A DNA stretch of 64,000 nucleotides from Gossypium raimondii (Eukaryota; Streptophyta; Magnoliopsida; Malvales; Malvaceae): the NCBI RefSeq assembly GCF_025698545.1, contig NC_068567.1, positions 59,029,371 through 59,093,370 of the forward strand, given 5' to 3'. Under the pieces are notes generated by a model. That model made no database searches and had not been told where the DNA came from. It was given only the letters and a program-made list of their open reading frames with translations. The position numbers and the translations under genes are program-made. How positions within the stretch are numbered: position 1 is the first letter of the stretch; each line of letters begins with the position of its first letter. Of this stretch, positions 13,329 to 24,804 are shown one piece after another.

Positions 13329-15660
13329 AGGTCAGTTCTTTATTACTTTTGAGAAGTAATTTTTAAAAATTTGAGTGTTTAACATTGCTGTCAAAAAGTG
13401 TTTTTGAAGAATAAAATGTCCATTTTAGACGTGAGATAATAATGTAACAAATATGTATTTAAATAATATTTAAATTAGTTAATATTATGATATTTTAGCA
13501 AAAATATAAAAAATAATTTATTTTAACTTATTGTTAATATTTTAATATATAATATTAATTTTAAATATTTCTAAGTAATTAATATTAATTATTTATAAAA
13601 TTTAATTAGAATATATAAACTATATTTAAATATTTAAATATAAAATTAAATATTTGTAATTAGATATTGACATGATTGTATTATTATAAAAAGTATTTTT
13701 ATTTTTAATTAATGCTTTTAACACATTTGTATTATTTTATTTTAAAATATATTTGAATATATAACTCATATTATATACTAACATAACATAGAAAACATAA
13801 ACCTAACGAATTAAAATATTACATATATTTGAGAACGGGCAATGAGGGAGCCTGAAGAATCTATCAAATCCAAAGAAAGATGCCAAGCAAATGTAATACA
13901 CCTGGCCAACCTTTGTTAGAAGGACTTTGCAACACGTTTCAAAGCAAGAAAGAGATGCAGCATACTGGTAAAACCAATAAAACCAGGGGGATATGAAACA
14001 AACTTATACTGAGGACAACATATAGGTTATGACATTTTAGCACAATGACAAGAATTACCTCTCTTTTCTGGAACAAAGGGCAGCTATGTCATAAATATCT
14101 CTACTTGTGAGCATTCTGGAAGCAAAGGTAAGAACAAAAATGTTAAACTCCTATATATAAGTTCAGTAAATACCAGTATACATTTCACAAACTGCAGGTT
14201 AAGAATAAAGACTTAACAAGATAATGTGATCTCCATTGTGCAATTCCTGACACGTACTCCTAAGGCATTTATTTTATATTAGACAGCTAAACTTGAATAA
14301 ATGCTAGAACAAATAGAATTTAGCTGCTATTCAACTATAAGAATTATGATTCTGAAGCAGGTGACATGATGCTCATTTCTAGAAGAAGCAGGTATGCATG
14401 CAAGCACTTGCTCTTGTTTAACACCAACACAATATTACAGTTGCATGCTTACATGGAGCAAGCATATATGTCGAGGAAAAATTTTATAACACAACTACTT
14501 CAGTTAAAAGTTTCAGAATTAGTAAAAATATAAGAGTAACAAACCTTACAATTCTTTTAAATATTATTGTCCCAATTCCCATGCCTTGTAAACTAGGAAC
14601 AACTTGGAATGCAGAAAACAACAATTATAAGAATATAAACAGAATGCCATTTACCTGAACCAAAGGAACTCAGAGTACCTTAAAAATTCTTCATATGAAT
14701 CATTAAACTTGTTTTCTAAACTTCTCCGGTCATTGGGATGTAAAATTCATCAACCACCAAGAAAAATAATCCAGAACTACTTTTTCCTACATAAAATACT
14801 ATTTGCCTACTTAAACTTGACGAAAAATGTTTTTATTACCATTACAAAGAATATGGTTTCATAGAAATATTCTAAATATAAACACATTGTTCAACCAACA
14901 AGAGATAAACATCACAAAAACTATGAAGGACATGGTCACTCAGATTTTTAATTCCAAAAAATTATAAACATGAAAACTTGAATAAAATGGCCAAATGAAA
15001 TTGCAGAAAGATTATAGATAGAAAACCCAATATTTAATGTATACGACACAAACATTATCCTCATAATCATGGAAAAATTAGTATCATAAATTCAATCATC
15101 AACCATAAAGCATAAAACCCTTTACTAACTAATAATTCAAGGACAAAAAGGAGTAAACTCAAAGAAACAGAAAAAATGAAGTGATACCCAAAATCGATGA
15201 GACACATGCTGAGGTGAAGAAGAAGAGGAAGAGGAAGAGGAAACTCTGTTGGCGTTAGCATCAAAATTGAAATCCAAGAAGTTGGAATCAGCAGCAGAAG
15301 CAACCAGCGAAGAAACCCGCAAAGCCAGCGCTAACTGCAATTGGCAACTCTCTTCGGTCTGCCGCAAACTCACCGGCAGAGGGCAGAGGGCAAAGGGCAG
15401 AGGAATAAAGAACCAGCAGAGGGCAGAGATGAGGGCAAAGAACCAGCAGAGAGCAGAGAGCAAAGAAGGGCGTTCGTGTGTGGCTAAAAAAGTAAATGAA
15501 CCAGCCCAAAAGCATTTTTTGGTTGAAAAGCTAAAAATTTCTACTTCTCCATCTGGCCAAAAGCACTTCTCAGCTTCTGAGAATTTGCTAGCAAACGATG
15601 GCTGTTCTTCATTGCTTTTCAAAGAAAAGCATTTTTTCAAGTAAAAGCCCGTTTCTTAAG
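13329..15660. repeat. Repeat-rich insert in the first introns of the RAE1-like pseudogene
   Basis: The second exon remnant breaks off at 13328, where an AT-rich tract begins with a 'gcttttgagaag...aaaaagtg' style motif seen in plant MITEs. A related 'aaaagcacttctcagcttctgag' motif occurs at about 15555-15590. Between them lies intron-like sequence and, at about 15370-15470, a low-complexity GGCAGAG/AACCAGCAGAG run. The long open frames over 15137-15644 on both strands come from this low-complexity sequence, not from a gene. Boundaries are approximate. Confidence 0.5.
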
Positions 15661-15782
15661 CAATGAAGAATGCAACCTTAGTAGGACTGAAACTGAGGCT
15701 TGAAACGAGGTTTCGAAACCGAACGTGATAACAAATAAAAAAATGAATTTTCTTTTATATATATATATTTACTGAAGTATCC

Positions 15783-16195
15783 ATCGGAGCTAAAGGTGTC
15801 CATGGGCCGGGCGACCCAGCCCGGCCCGGCGGCCCGCCCGAAATATGGGAGGGTTCGGATAAAAATATAGGCCCGAAATATGAGTTTGGGCAAAAAAATA
15901 AGGCCCGTTTAGAAAACGGGCAGGGCCTCAGGCACCACTTTTTGGCCCGGCCCGAATTTAATAAAAAATATTTTTTATTTTATTTTTTATTTTTAAAATA
16001 TTTTTTTATTTTTAAAATTTTTTTTGGTGTTTATTAAAAAATGGGTCGGGCTGGGCTCGGGCTTAGGATTTTATTCCCAGGCCGGGCATGGACAAAATTC
16101 CAGGCCCATATTTTGGGTTGGGCCTAGGATGCGGGCCGAATTTTTTTGGGCCTGGCCCGAACCCGGCCCGGCCCATAGACACCTCTAATCGGAGC
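15783..16195. mobile_element. GC-rich hAT-like MITE with perfect 8-bp target duplication (copy 1)
   Basis: The element spans 15791-16187 (397 bp). It is bounded by the 8-bp direct repeat ATCGGAGC at 15783-15790 and 16188-16195. The termini are imperfect inverted repeats: TAAAGGTGTCCATGGGCC on the left and, read inward from the right, TAGAGGTGTCTATGGGCC. Blocks of 'GGCCCGG' flank an AT-rich core of TTTTTATTTT runs. The 8-bp target duplication and TAGNGGTG-type end are hAT superfamily hallmarks. It has no coding capacity and sits in intron 1 of the RAE1-like pseudogene. A second copy is at 33226. Confidence 0.85.
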
Positions 16196-16439
16196 CAGCT
16201 TAGTGAGTAATTCTCCATGATTAAAAAGATTAAACGTTAAGTCACTTTGATAACTAATCAAGAAGGAAAAAGAAAAAGAATATCTAACCTTTGAAGACTT
16301 TATTGGATTTGGATTTGCAAGCGTAGCCGCCGCTAAGAAATTCGACATTGGCGAAAGAGGAGATGAGATGAAGGGGCTTTTTGGGATAGGAAGCTTTTGA
16401 TTTGAAAGAGTTTGGAGGGAAATGGAACCAAGAAAAAGG

Positions 16440-16462
16440 CCGGAGCTATTTATATATATGGA
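16440..16462 (-). promoter_or_regulatory. TATA-like element upstream of the RAE1-like pseudogene
   Basis: Read on the minus strand, the tract gives TATATATAAATAG about 100 bases upstream of the ATG at 16348, a normal TATA-to-start distance for a plant gene with a short leader. It suggests that the original promoter was carried along with the duplicated gene. Activity is not shown. Confidence 0.45.
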
Positions 16463-19400
16463 AAGAGTTGGGAGAACGCAGAAGGTAAATAACCACTGTT
16501 ATAGGTGGCATCTTATAATTGCACCACTTCGGTTGTATTGGAATTAGGCAAAATTTGCCCTTCCCACATTTTTATTTACGGTGTATAAACCAATGTTTTT
16601 TAAACTGGAATTAGCAGAAAGATGGATTTGTTTTTTTGGTGAAGGTAGATAAAACAATAAGAAATAAATTCTCATTGTTTTAGGTATTATAAAATTATCT
16701 AAATTTTTATGTAGAATCTGAAGAATTACATATAGTAATTATGGGAAAACATAAATACTCGATTCAAAGTTAAAAGCCATGACTGCCATTAGATTCATTA
16801 ATTGATTCCTTTCACAGAACACATGTTTGAGCTCAATTTTCCAATCACAAACAACTAGTCTTTTTATGCTCCGTAGCTCATCATTATCATAATCCTTCTC
16901 GCCCTTCATACGGATAGAGAGATTGATTTGTTGATACAACTAGTTAAATCGGTTTGATTTAAAAATATTTAAAATTTTCAAATATATATATATTAAAAAA
17001 TTTAAAACTTTTCATTCAATTGATTCAACCACCCTGTTCAATTGGTTTTTTTTTTTTTTGTCTAGATCAACCAATTTAAAACCCTTCTCTGAATCGGTTC
17101 CTGGTCCAACTAGTTTGGCTGACCGATCTATTCCAGTTCAAACAACATTGGTATGAACTATGAAAAAAAATTTAATAAATTTATAAAAAAAGATATAGAT
17201 AAAAAGACCTTTTTGGCCTCTCTCAATTTTGACATTGAGCAAATTGGCCCCTTTGAAAAAAATCAGAGCAAATTAATTCTTGGCAATTTCGAAAGTAAGT
17301 GTTGGGGAGCGACCCGTATAAACAACGAGATAGTAAAAGTGGAGAATAAATAACACAAATATTTTTTGTAGAAAACCCTTAAATAGGGAAAAACCACGGG
17401 TAAAGGAGGTATCAACTTTTTACTAAACGAGTAAACAAATGAGAGTACAATATAGAGAAAATAAACTTAAATGTACGAAACGTACAAATCCAAACCCTGA
17501 AAACAAAGCCCTAATTCTTATAGAGTTCTCTCAAAAGGGGTACAAAATTCTCTTCATAGCTACCACAAAAATTCTCACCAAAATTCATCTACGACTACAT
17601 TTTATTGGCCCTAAAAAGAATGCTATAGTACTACATCTTTAATTTCCTATTAATTAACCTCTCAAAATTTCTTAACTTACCTTTAGTTCAATAGTACTAC
17701 ATCTTTAATTACCTATTAATTAACCTCTTGATTTAATTGCCTATTAGTTCAATAGTAAGGCTTTAACTTACCTTTAGTTTCGAATTTCAAAACCTACTTA
17801 TGTACATTCAGCCAAAATATTTTATTTCCTTATTCTTACCCATAAAAGTGTTAAAATTTCAAACTAGCCTAGCCCAAAAACCATTTTTTTAATTCAATCA
17901 TTGATTTAAAATAGTCTCAACTCTACATGAAAGAGTTTTATAAATAGCCAATTTTGTTCAAACCCTAGAATTTTAACCTAGAGAAATTTTCAAGAAAAAT
18001 TCCCAAAGCTTTTCTTTCTCCCCTGCATTACTGAATCAATTCTCAATTGAGGATTTCAAAATAGTCCCTCTCCTCTCGGTAGATCGTCGATCTTCTCATC
18101 CAAATTTAGGTTTTTATGTCTCCAAATCAGGTGTGGGATCTTAATTTAAAATCATTATATATGATTGATTACATTGAATCATTAAGAAATTAGGATTAAA
18201 TGCGTAAGGAATAAACATACGAACCCCTCTTTTATAAGTAAACTTGCGAACCCTAATGTGATTTACTGTGCAAACTGCATGAATTGTTAAGCGAACTCTA
18301 GGAGGAATATATATATATATATGTGAACCCTTGGAGAATTGTTTGAACTGGATCAGATCGATTAGACCAAGAACTGACAAGAGCACTAGTTCGAAGAAAA
18401 CCATTAGATTAATTGAATCGAGAACCAGTACGGACTGGTTGAACTAGATTTTTTTTTTGAAAATTTTAATGATTTATTTAATTGAACCGGATGGGTCGAT
18501 CGAACTGGTGACCCGGTGGCCTAACTAATTTAACCACTAGTTTGGTTTTGAAAATCTTGGTTAAAATATTTCATGTTGACATATGCTAATATTTTCAACT
18601 ATTGGAAAATTATGATTACTTTATATCAAGGCTGAAACTAGTATGCTATATATAAAAAATTGGAGATAAATTTTAAAAATAATAATAATTTATCAATAAA
18701 AATGAGAGGTTGGTCTTATTTGTAGAAGATGGAAAATAACCTGATGATCTTACTATCCCCGTTATTTAATGGTTGATTTTTCAACAACCGTTATTCAAAT
18801 TCATAAATAACGACGTCTTTGTATTAAATAATATTACCTTAGCCAAATAGCTAAGTTAATATTTACTTTATATTTAGTCTAACTTTAAATATGTTCCGGT
18901 TATTACTACGATTTTGTTTTATAATTATTTATTTTATTTGTGTAACTGTGAACTTACTCGTATTTGCATTTACATCTTCTAAAAAAACAAAATACTTTCA
19001 CCAATTTCATGTCACAAAACAATTAGGAATTTAGAAAATAAATGCTATAATTTTGAAACACAGATTTGATGATTTATGCTATATAAATTCACATTGTGTC
19101 TAAATTAATTGAGATTTAATCTTATGTATTTAAAATTTATAAAAATAAATATATGGAAATAAATAGTAGACTTTGAGGCGCGGATGACGCTTTCCAAAGA
19201 GAACTATTTGCCCCCACATAAAGTTGCTAGAGGGTTAAGACAAAGGTCTTCCCGGGATACAACGAAAATTTAAATTTCTTTTAATTAGCAAAATTGAGGA
19301 ATTTCCTAACTCTTACTCTAGTCTCTGAAAATAAGATTGAGCACAATAAATCATCTATTTATATGTAATCAAATGATACTATTTTTGAAGGACCACAACC

Positions 19401-22263
19401 CTTCATGTTGGACATACTTCTTAGAAGAAATATGTCTCATGAAAATGTATCCATTGAAAGATAAATCATCGCTTTCGAAATGTATCTATTGAATGATAAC
19501 TATCACTTTTTATTAAAAATTAAATTTGCAATCCATAATTTCCAATAATAATGAGTAAAAAAAATGTTTTATTTTGCGTTTAGGAAACGGAACGAGTTTA
19601 GAACGTTGTTGAACTTGAAAATATATATTTGGCACCAGGAGTGGCAGGCCCGTAAAAGGATTTTTTATTTATTTATGTTTTTTAAATTTTTTAAAATTTT
19701 AAATTAATAAAGATAAAATTATACTTTGTCTCTTTTAAAAATGATAAAAAATTAATTTAATCTTTTAAAAATTATAAAAATATAAACTATTTAAATAATA
19801 AAATTAAAATTAAAATTTAATTTCGAAGTTTTTTACCTTCAACCCTGTTTCCCACACCTATTATAAAAGTTTGAAATTAATTGTGGCGGATAAGATTGAA
19901 TATTTATAATGATGAAACTGTGCGTGGGTGTGTTTTTCCGAAATGTGAAACAGTGCTTGTTTGATAAAGAAAGAAAGAAATTGGCATGCATGAATGTATG
20001 ATGGAAGAGAAAAATGGTGACTGAAATTATATTATACTTTTATTTTCAAAATTGACAATTTCTTTCGAGTAAAATTTATTGACTGTACATAATTTTGCAT
20101 CCATCTTTGATGTTTTATTACTATCTCGCTTCCATCCATGACGTTACTGATATTTTATTTTTATCCATGTTGAAAAAATAAAAATAAAATTTTATTTGAA
20201 AAATACAGTAGTTTTCACTCACGGTTTTAGTGATCAAATTTCCCATGCACTTCCAGCACGCACACATATCTAATCTTTACCAAAATTTGTAACACTTCTT
20301 GTTAACTTTTACCAAAATTTTTAATGTTTCGTTAGAAATTAGCATATTAATTGGAGCGTACCACACAACTTTTCAGCTTCGCTTGCTTGTGTCACATATG
20401 TCTTCACATGGAATGCTTTTTTTTCTTATATATTTTTTTAATCCTTTATAATTATGTCTAAATTGAGGTAATATGTAGATATTGTGAGTTAAATTTATTA
20501 TTATATCAATTTGTAAATTAACTTCGCCTTCCATTAAATACTTAACACAAAATTGACCAAAATAAAAATAAATATGATTAATTAGGTGAACATTTTGAAT
20601 ATTTTAAAAGTAATAATTATATAATTGAACAACTTGCAGTAATGTTTTTAAAGAAACCTTGCTCGATATACCTATGACATAGTTTTGAGCAAAAATCATA
20701 TGTAAACAAATAAGATATATGATATATAAAATAAATGGTTTTTTTAAATAATTTGAAGAAAATTATAAAATATTGATTTTGAAAAAAAGAGTTGAGTTTG
20801 GATTAAAATTAAGTATGCTAATTATAAATTATATCAATACTACACAACTTTTTTCCAAAAACAAAAAAAAACAATATATATTAAATGGAATCTGCTTGCG
20901 GAATTATTTATTATGTTATATCAATTAATTATTCATATAATTATTTATTATCACTTATATTTTCATAAATAATATTTGAATTTGATTATCTATAATATTA
21001 ATAAAATCTCTGATATTGAGTTAGTATTACATGTTAGCTAGATACATTTCAGTTAGAAAATGATTAATATATTCTTTTTATTAAATGGTTATTGTTATTA
21101 TTTTGATGATTTTTTGTCTTTTCATATTTTTATATAGTTTTTAAATAAAAGAACTGAAATTAACATGTCTAGAGGTTGAACCTATATGGTTAATGAATTT
21201 ATAAACAATTTTTTTACCATTACATCAATAATAATTTTTAAATTAGCTTTTAACACAAAATGTTTTCTCTCACCAAATGTTTTAACACAAAAGGTCTTCA
21301 CTAGATTGATGTCACGAGCCAACCGAGCACCAACTTGGTTAGAAAAATTACAAAAATATCCAACTTGGTTAGAGAAATTAGAAAAATAACCTTCAGTATT
21401 TAAAATAAGTTATATTTTTCGAGGATACTTTAGTCTTTTTAATTTAAAAAACAATAAGAACATGCATATGATGAGATTTGAATCCATGCCAATTACATTG
21501 GAAAAACTTTAAATTTACCATTTAACCAAGACTTTGTTTTAAATTTTTTACATTTTAATTTTATTATGCACATTCTATTACCTCAATTAATTGTATATAT
21601 TAATAATTAAACACTTGTAGTGCTTTTAATATTGTTAATGTGATATATTTACGTGTTTAAATTTCATTTTACTCACAATTTAATCTATTTTTATTTTATA
21701 TCATACATATTTCATGTGTTATTATAATTAATTAATTTCAAACCACACATTTATTTACTTATTGTATATTATTTTAATTACGCATTTATGTTCTAAACTT
21801 ATAATTTTCACATGCACTGTAATAAAGTTTCTTATTTGTAATAAAAACTTTAATGTTTGATAATTAGTATTTTAAATATTTTATTAAACCATCTTTTACA
21901 AAATTTCTCTTCATTCAAGATGTATGAAAGGTGTTTTTTATATTTTAATGTTTAAATGGAAAAAAATTAAACTTGAGTATGACATTTTAAATATCAAATT
22001 AAGAAAAATTATACCATAGACCTTTGTGACCACTTAGGATATAGGCTCAATCAATGAAAATAATCCATGTCAGCTTTTTTACGTGTCATCTCTACATACA
22101 ATTCTTAATTTTTAATCTTAATAATTAGAAAAAAATGTCGATTGTGTAAAAAGAATAGTAGATTACAAAGTTTTTATTTTTTTAATAATTGGGTAAAAAA
22201 AAATCAAGGATTACATGCAGAGATAACATGGTAAAAAAACGAATTGTTTTTATTGGTTGAGAC
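16463..22263. other. AT-rich intergenic DNA with decayed transposon fragments
   Basis: No gene was recognised. The stretch contains a phrase at about 17300-17420 ('gggaaaaaccacgggtaaag') that reads like an old retroelement fragment, a 66-bp direct tandem duplication at 17625-17756, an (AT) run near 18310, and a 'ttcccgggatacaacg' phrase near 19250 that looks repeat-derived. All open frames are short and AT-driven. Confidence 0.5.
17625..17756. repeat. 66-bp tandem duplication
   Basis: The phrase 'atagtactacatctttaat' followed by 'cctattaattaacctct' occurs at 17625 and again at 17691. The two copies differ by a single base within that phrase. The period is 66 bases and the duplication is non-coding. 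Confidence 0.8.
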
Positions 22264-22821
22264 TAGAGGTGCTCATGAGTAAGGTTGAGCAGGGTTCGGG
22301 TCGTGTCTAAGTATAATATTAACATATTTTATATTTGCCTAAGCTTGACCTGACCCAAAACCTAGGCCTAAATTTTTTTTAAACTTGCCCATATTAGGCC
22401 TAAATTTTTTTTAAACTTGCCCATATATGTGAAAGACTAATCTAAACCTATTTTAAGTCCACTCATATTATTTTAATTTTTTATAAAATATTTATATTAT
22501 ATTATTTTAATATTTAATAATTATATATATATATATTATTTATTTAAAATTTTTATATAATCATCTTAACTATTTTAATGTTTACATTAGAGTAGTATTA
22601 TATATTTAGTATAGTTTAATGTATTCTAAATTACATAATATATAAAAATAACATAATATAAAATATTATAAACTTCAAATGGATCAAGTTGGATTCGAGT
22701 CTTGAATGTTCAAACCCGAGCTCAACCTATATTTTAAACGGGCCTAATTTTTTGTCCAAACTCTCAAATTTTGGGCAGGCCTTCGAGTCTGGGTGGGTAG
22801 CCAGACCCATAGGTAGGTCTA
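22264..22821. mobile_element. Diverged relative of the GC-rich hAT-like MITE (copy 3)
   Basis: The left end TAGAGGTGCTCATGAG and the right end, read inward as TAGACCTACCTATGGG, resemble the termini of the elements at 15791 and 33226. The interior shows decayed 'gggttcgggtc', 'gcccatat' and 'cgggcctaa' phrases around an AT-rich core. GC blocks have largely mutated toward AT, suggesting an older insertion. No exact target duplication was found. Confidence 0.5.
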
Positions 22822-23250
22822 ATTGGGTCTATATCTTAGGTGGTGTGAAGGGCTTATGATATAATTTCTCCATAGTATTTATGCAATTAAAAAAGTAAAT
22901 TAATTTAAGAACCTTATTAAAAGGGTCAAATTGGGAGGCTACATAAAATAAGGTAACTATTGTTAAAAATATATAAAAATTAAAAAAATAAGAAGAGAAT
23001 TGTAGGGATCACTTTTGGCATGGTATTGTCATTGAAGGGAAATAAAAACAATAGTAGACTTGGATCTACTTTAGGGACAGTGAGATCAATTTTAATAAAT
23101 TTTAGATTTGAATTCAATAATTATAAGTTTGACATTTCAATACCATAGTGATATATGTATAATTGTTGGAAATATATAGATATTAAATATATATTATACA
23201 AATAATTAGATATTATTGGTTAAAAAATAATTATATATTATTATTTCGCA
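22822..23250. other. AT-rich intergenic DNA
   Basis: This is short non-coding sequence between two transposon remnants. Nothing was recognised in it. Confidence 0.4.
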
Positions 23251-23780
23251 TAATATATAATTTGATATTTTAAGTTTGACTATTTTTCTAATGTGGTATA
23301 TGTGTTATTTTTGATCCAATTTGGTATCTCAGTATTTGATAAAAGTTATATATTTTGGTACCAAATGTAATAAGATTAACTTTGTAGTATTTAATTCGAG
23401 TTTTAGGAGTTGATTTGATAAAAATACAAAGTTAGCTATTAATATTAGTAATTAACTTTCATCAAATAAATCCAAAACTCATATTAAAGTACATTCATCG
23501 GATTGTATTTGATAAATTAAACGTAAAATTAATCAAATTCACAATTAACACTAAATTTATTCTATTAACAAAATCATGAAAAAATCAAACTCAATAATAT
23601 TATCGATTAAATTTCATCAAATTAATCTTAAAACCCGAATTAGACACTAAAAGTTAACACCATTACATTTAGGTACCAAAATAGATAGCATTTGTCAAAT
23701 ACATGTACCAAATTGGATAAAAAATAACACAGCACCGTGTCGAAAAAATAGTCAAACTTGGGTACTAAATGATATATTAA
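23251..23780. mobile_element. MITE with long inverted repeats (about 530 bp)
   Basis: The left part and the reverse complement of the right part share, in order, 'taatatat', 'aagtttgactattttt', 'gtgttattttt', 'atccaatttggta', 'tatttga', 'attttggtacc' and 'aatgtaat', so roughly the outer 150 bases on each side pair imperfectly. There is no coding capacity. The whole element can fold back on itself. I could not fix a target duplication, so the superfamily is left open. Confidence 0.7.
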
Positions 23781-23995
23781 ACCTTGCTTTTTACTATCAT
23801 AAAAAGTTAGTCTAAATTAAAATAACCAAATACGATTAAATTTTATTGAACTTTAATTATTAAATAAAGTATAGATAATTATATAATTAATTTCTAATTG
23901 ATGGTGAATTAATTAAAAATTAAGATTAATATACAAAAATTATATGTTAAAAGTTAAATTCCAAAACCATGCCAAATAACAAATTATTGTTTATC

Positions 23996-24804
23996 AGTGT
24001 ATTATGAAAATTATTACCAACAAAATGCAGAAGTTTTGCCTACCATCATTTTCAGCAATCAAAGCACCTTTATGGAAGGAAACTTGTGAGTAATGTTTTG
24101 CTTAGGTGATTAATGGTTATGGTAGAAGGAATTTGTTTGGACGGTGTGCTTTGAAAATTGACTTTTAGGAAGTATTTGATTTTTTGAATTAATAATTTAT
24201 TCCTTATATTTTGAGAATATTTGGGTTTTAAAAAGTGTCTCAAATAAGATTAAAGGTTTGATAAATGTATTATAAGGTGTAATAATTTTTAAAAAAATTA
24301 ATCATATAAATAAATGTGATACTTGTCACACCCTCAATCCGCATGAGGTATAATTTAAAAGATTAGACACTAACAGTTGACACATAAATCTTTTTTTTTT
24401 GTTTAAATTGATATTTTGATTTTTTTTGTTGTTAATTACAATGAGAGGGTAAAGCCTTAATTAACAAGAGTATGACTTGAACTCAGACCATATTTAAAAC
24501 AGTAAACACCCTAACCATAAAGTCAATACATGAGATTTAAGTCTTACCCTATTTCGAGACACTTTTAGATACCCATATACTCTCAAAATTTAGAGAATAA
24601 ATTAATTGAAAAAATCAATGCTCTCTTAAGGTCAATCCTCAAAGGACACCGTAGAAACTAATTCCTTCTACTATAACCATTAATCACCTCATGGGCAAGT
24701 AAAACATCACTCACAAGTTTCCTTCCGTAAAGGTGCTTTGATCGCTGAAAATGATAGTAGGCAAAACTTCTGCATTTTGATGGCAATTATTTTCATAATA
24801 CACT
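23996..24804. repeat. Large inverted repeat: two arms of about 260 bp, loop of about 290 bp
   Basis: The left arm (about 23996-24254) and the reverse complement of the right arm (about 24543-24804) align from end to end. The outer 110 bases differ at roughly nine positions. Further in, there are more substitutions plus an 8-base indel. Shared stretches include 'aaaatgcagaagttttgcct' and 'aaggaaacttgtgagt'. The loop contains unrelated AT-rich sequence and a 'cacaccctcaatccgcatgagg' phrase. It may be a foldback element or an inverted duplication of a single-copy fragment. A transcript would form a long imperfect hairpin. No protein family was recognised in the arms. Confidence 0.85.

Larger units (their letters stand above)
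10700..16348 (-). pseudogene. RAE1-like WD40 mRNA-export factor, intron-containing pseudogene
   Basis: Fragments collinear with RAE1, a nuclear-pore WD40 protein, occur in order on the minus strand. They are: 16289-16348 (start MSNFLAAATLANPNPIKSSK with splice donor), 13296-13328 (NILVATSGDNQ; the family has W where this has G), 12838-12918 (VRYWEIMRN, then frameshifted to a remnant of MPKASISHEQP), 12422-12616 (CSAWKDDGMTVF, KQVKMWPLMS, VTGRWVKTLK), 12114-12185 (VKHPLTVVVTLHRNL), about 11622-11670 (QGFLV, frameshifted) and about 10700-10780 (ARCSQPRPCSTFNYGG). Splice sites flank several pieces, so this is a decayed segmental copy, not a processed one. Lesions include a stop replacing Leu at the start of the CSAW exon, frameshifts, a stop after KTLK, a missing exon containing WDTRQ, missing blades in the second half and no recognisable C-terminus. 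A TATA-like AT tract lies about 100 bases upstream of the ATG. Its transcription status is unknown. Confidence 0.85.

Noticed and set aside
15137-15644. Long open frames on both strands (131 and 167 codons)
   Set aside because: Both come from a GGCAGAG/AACCAGCAGAG low-complexity run inside the RAE1-like pseudogene. No domain is visible and opposite frames are equally open.
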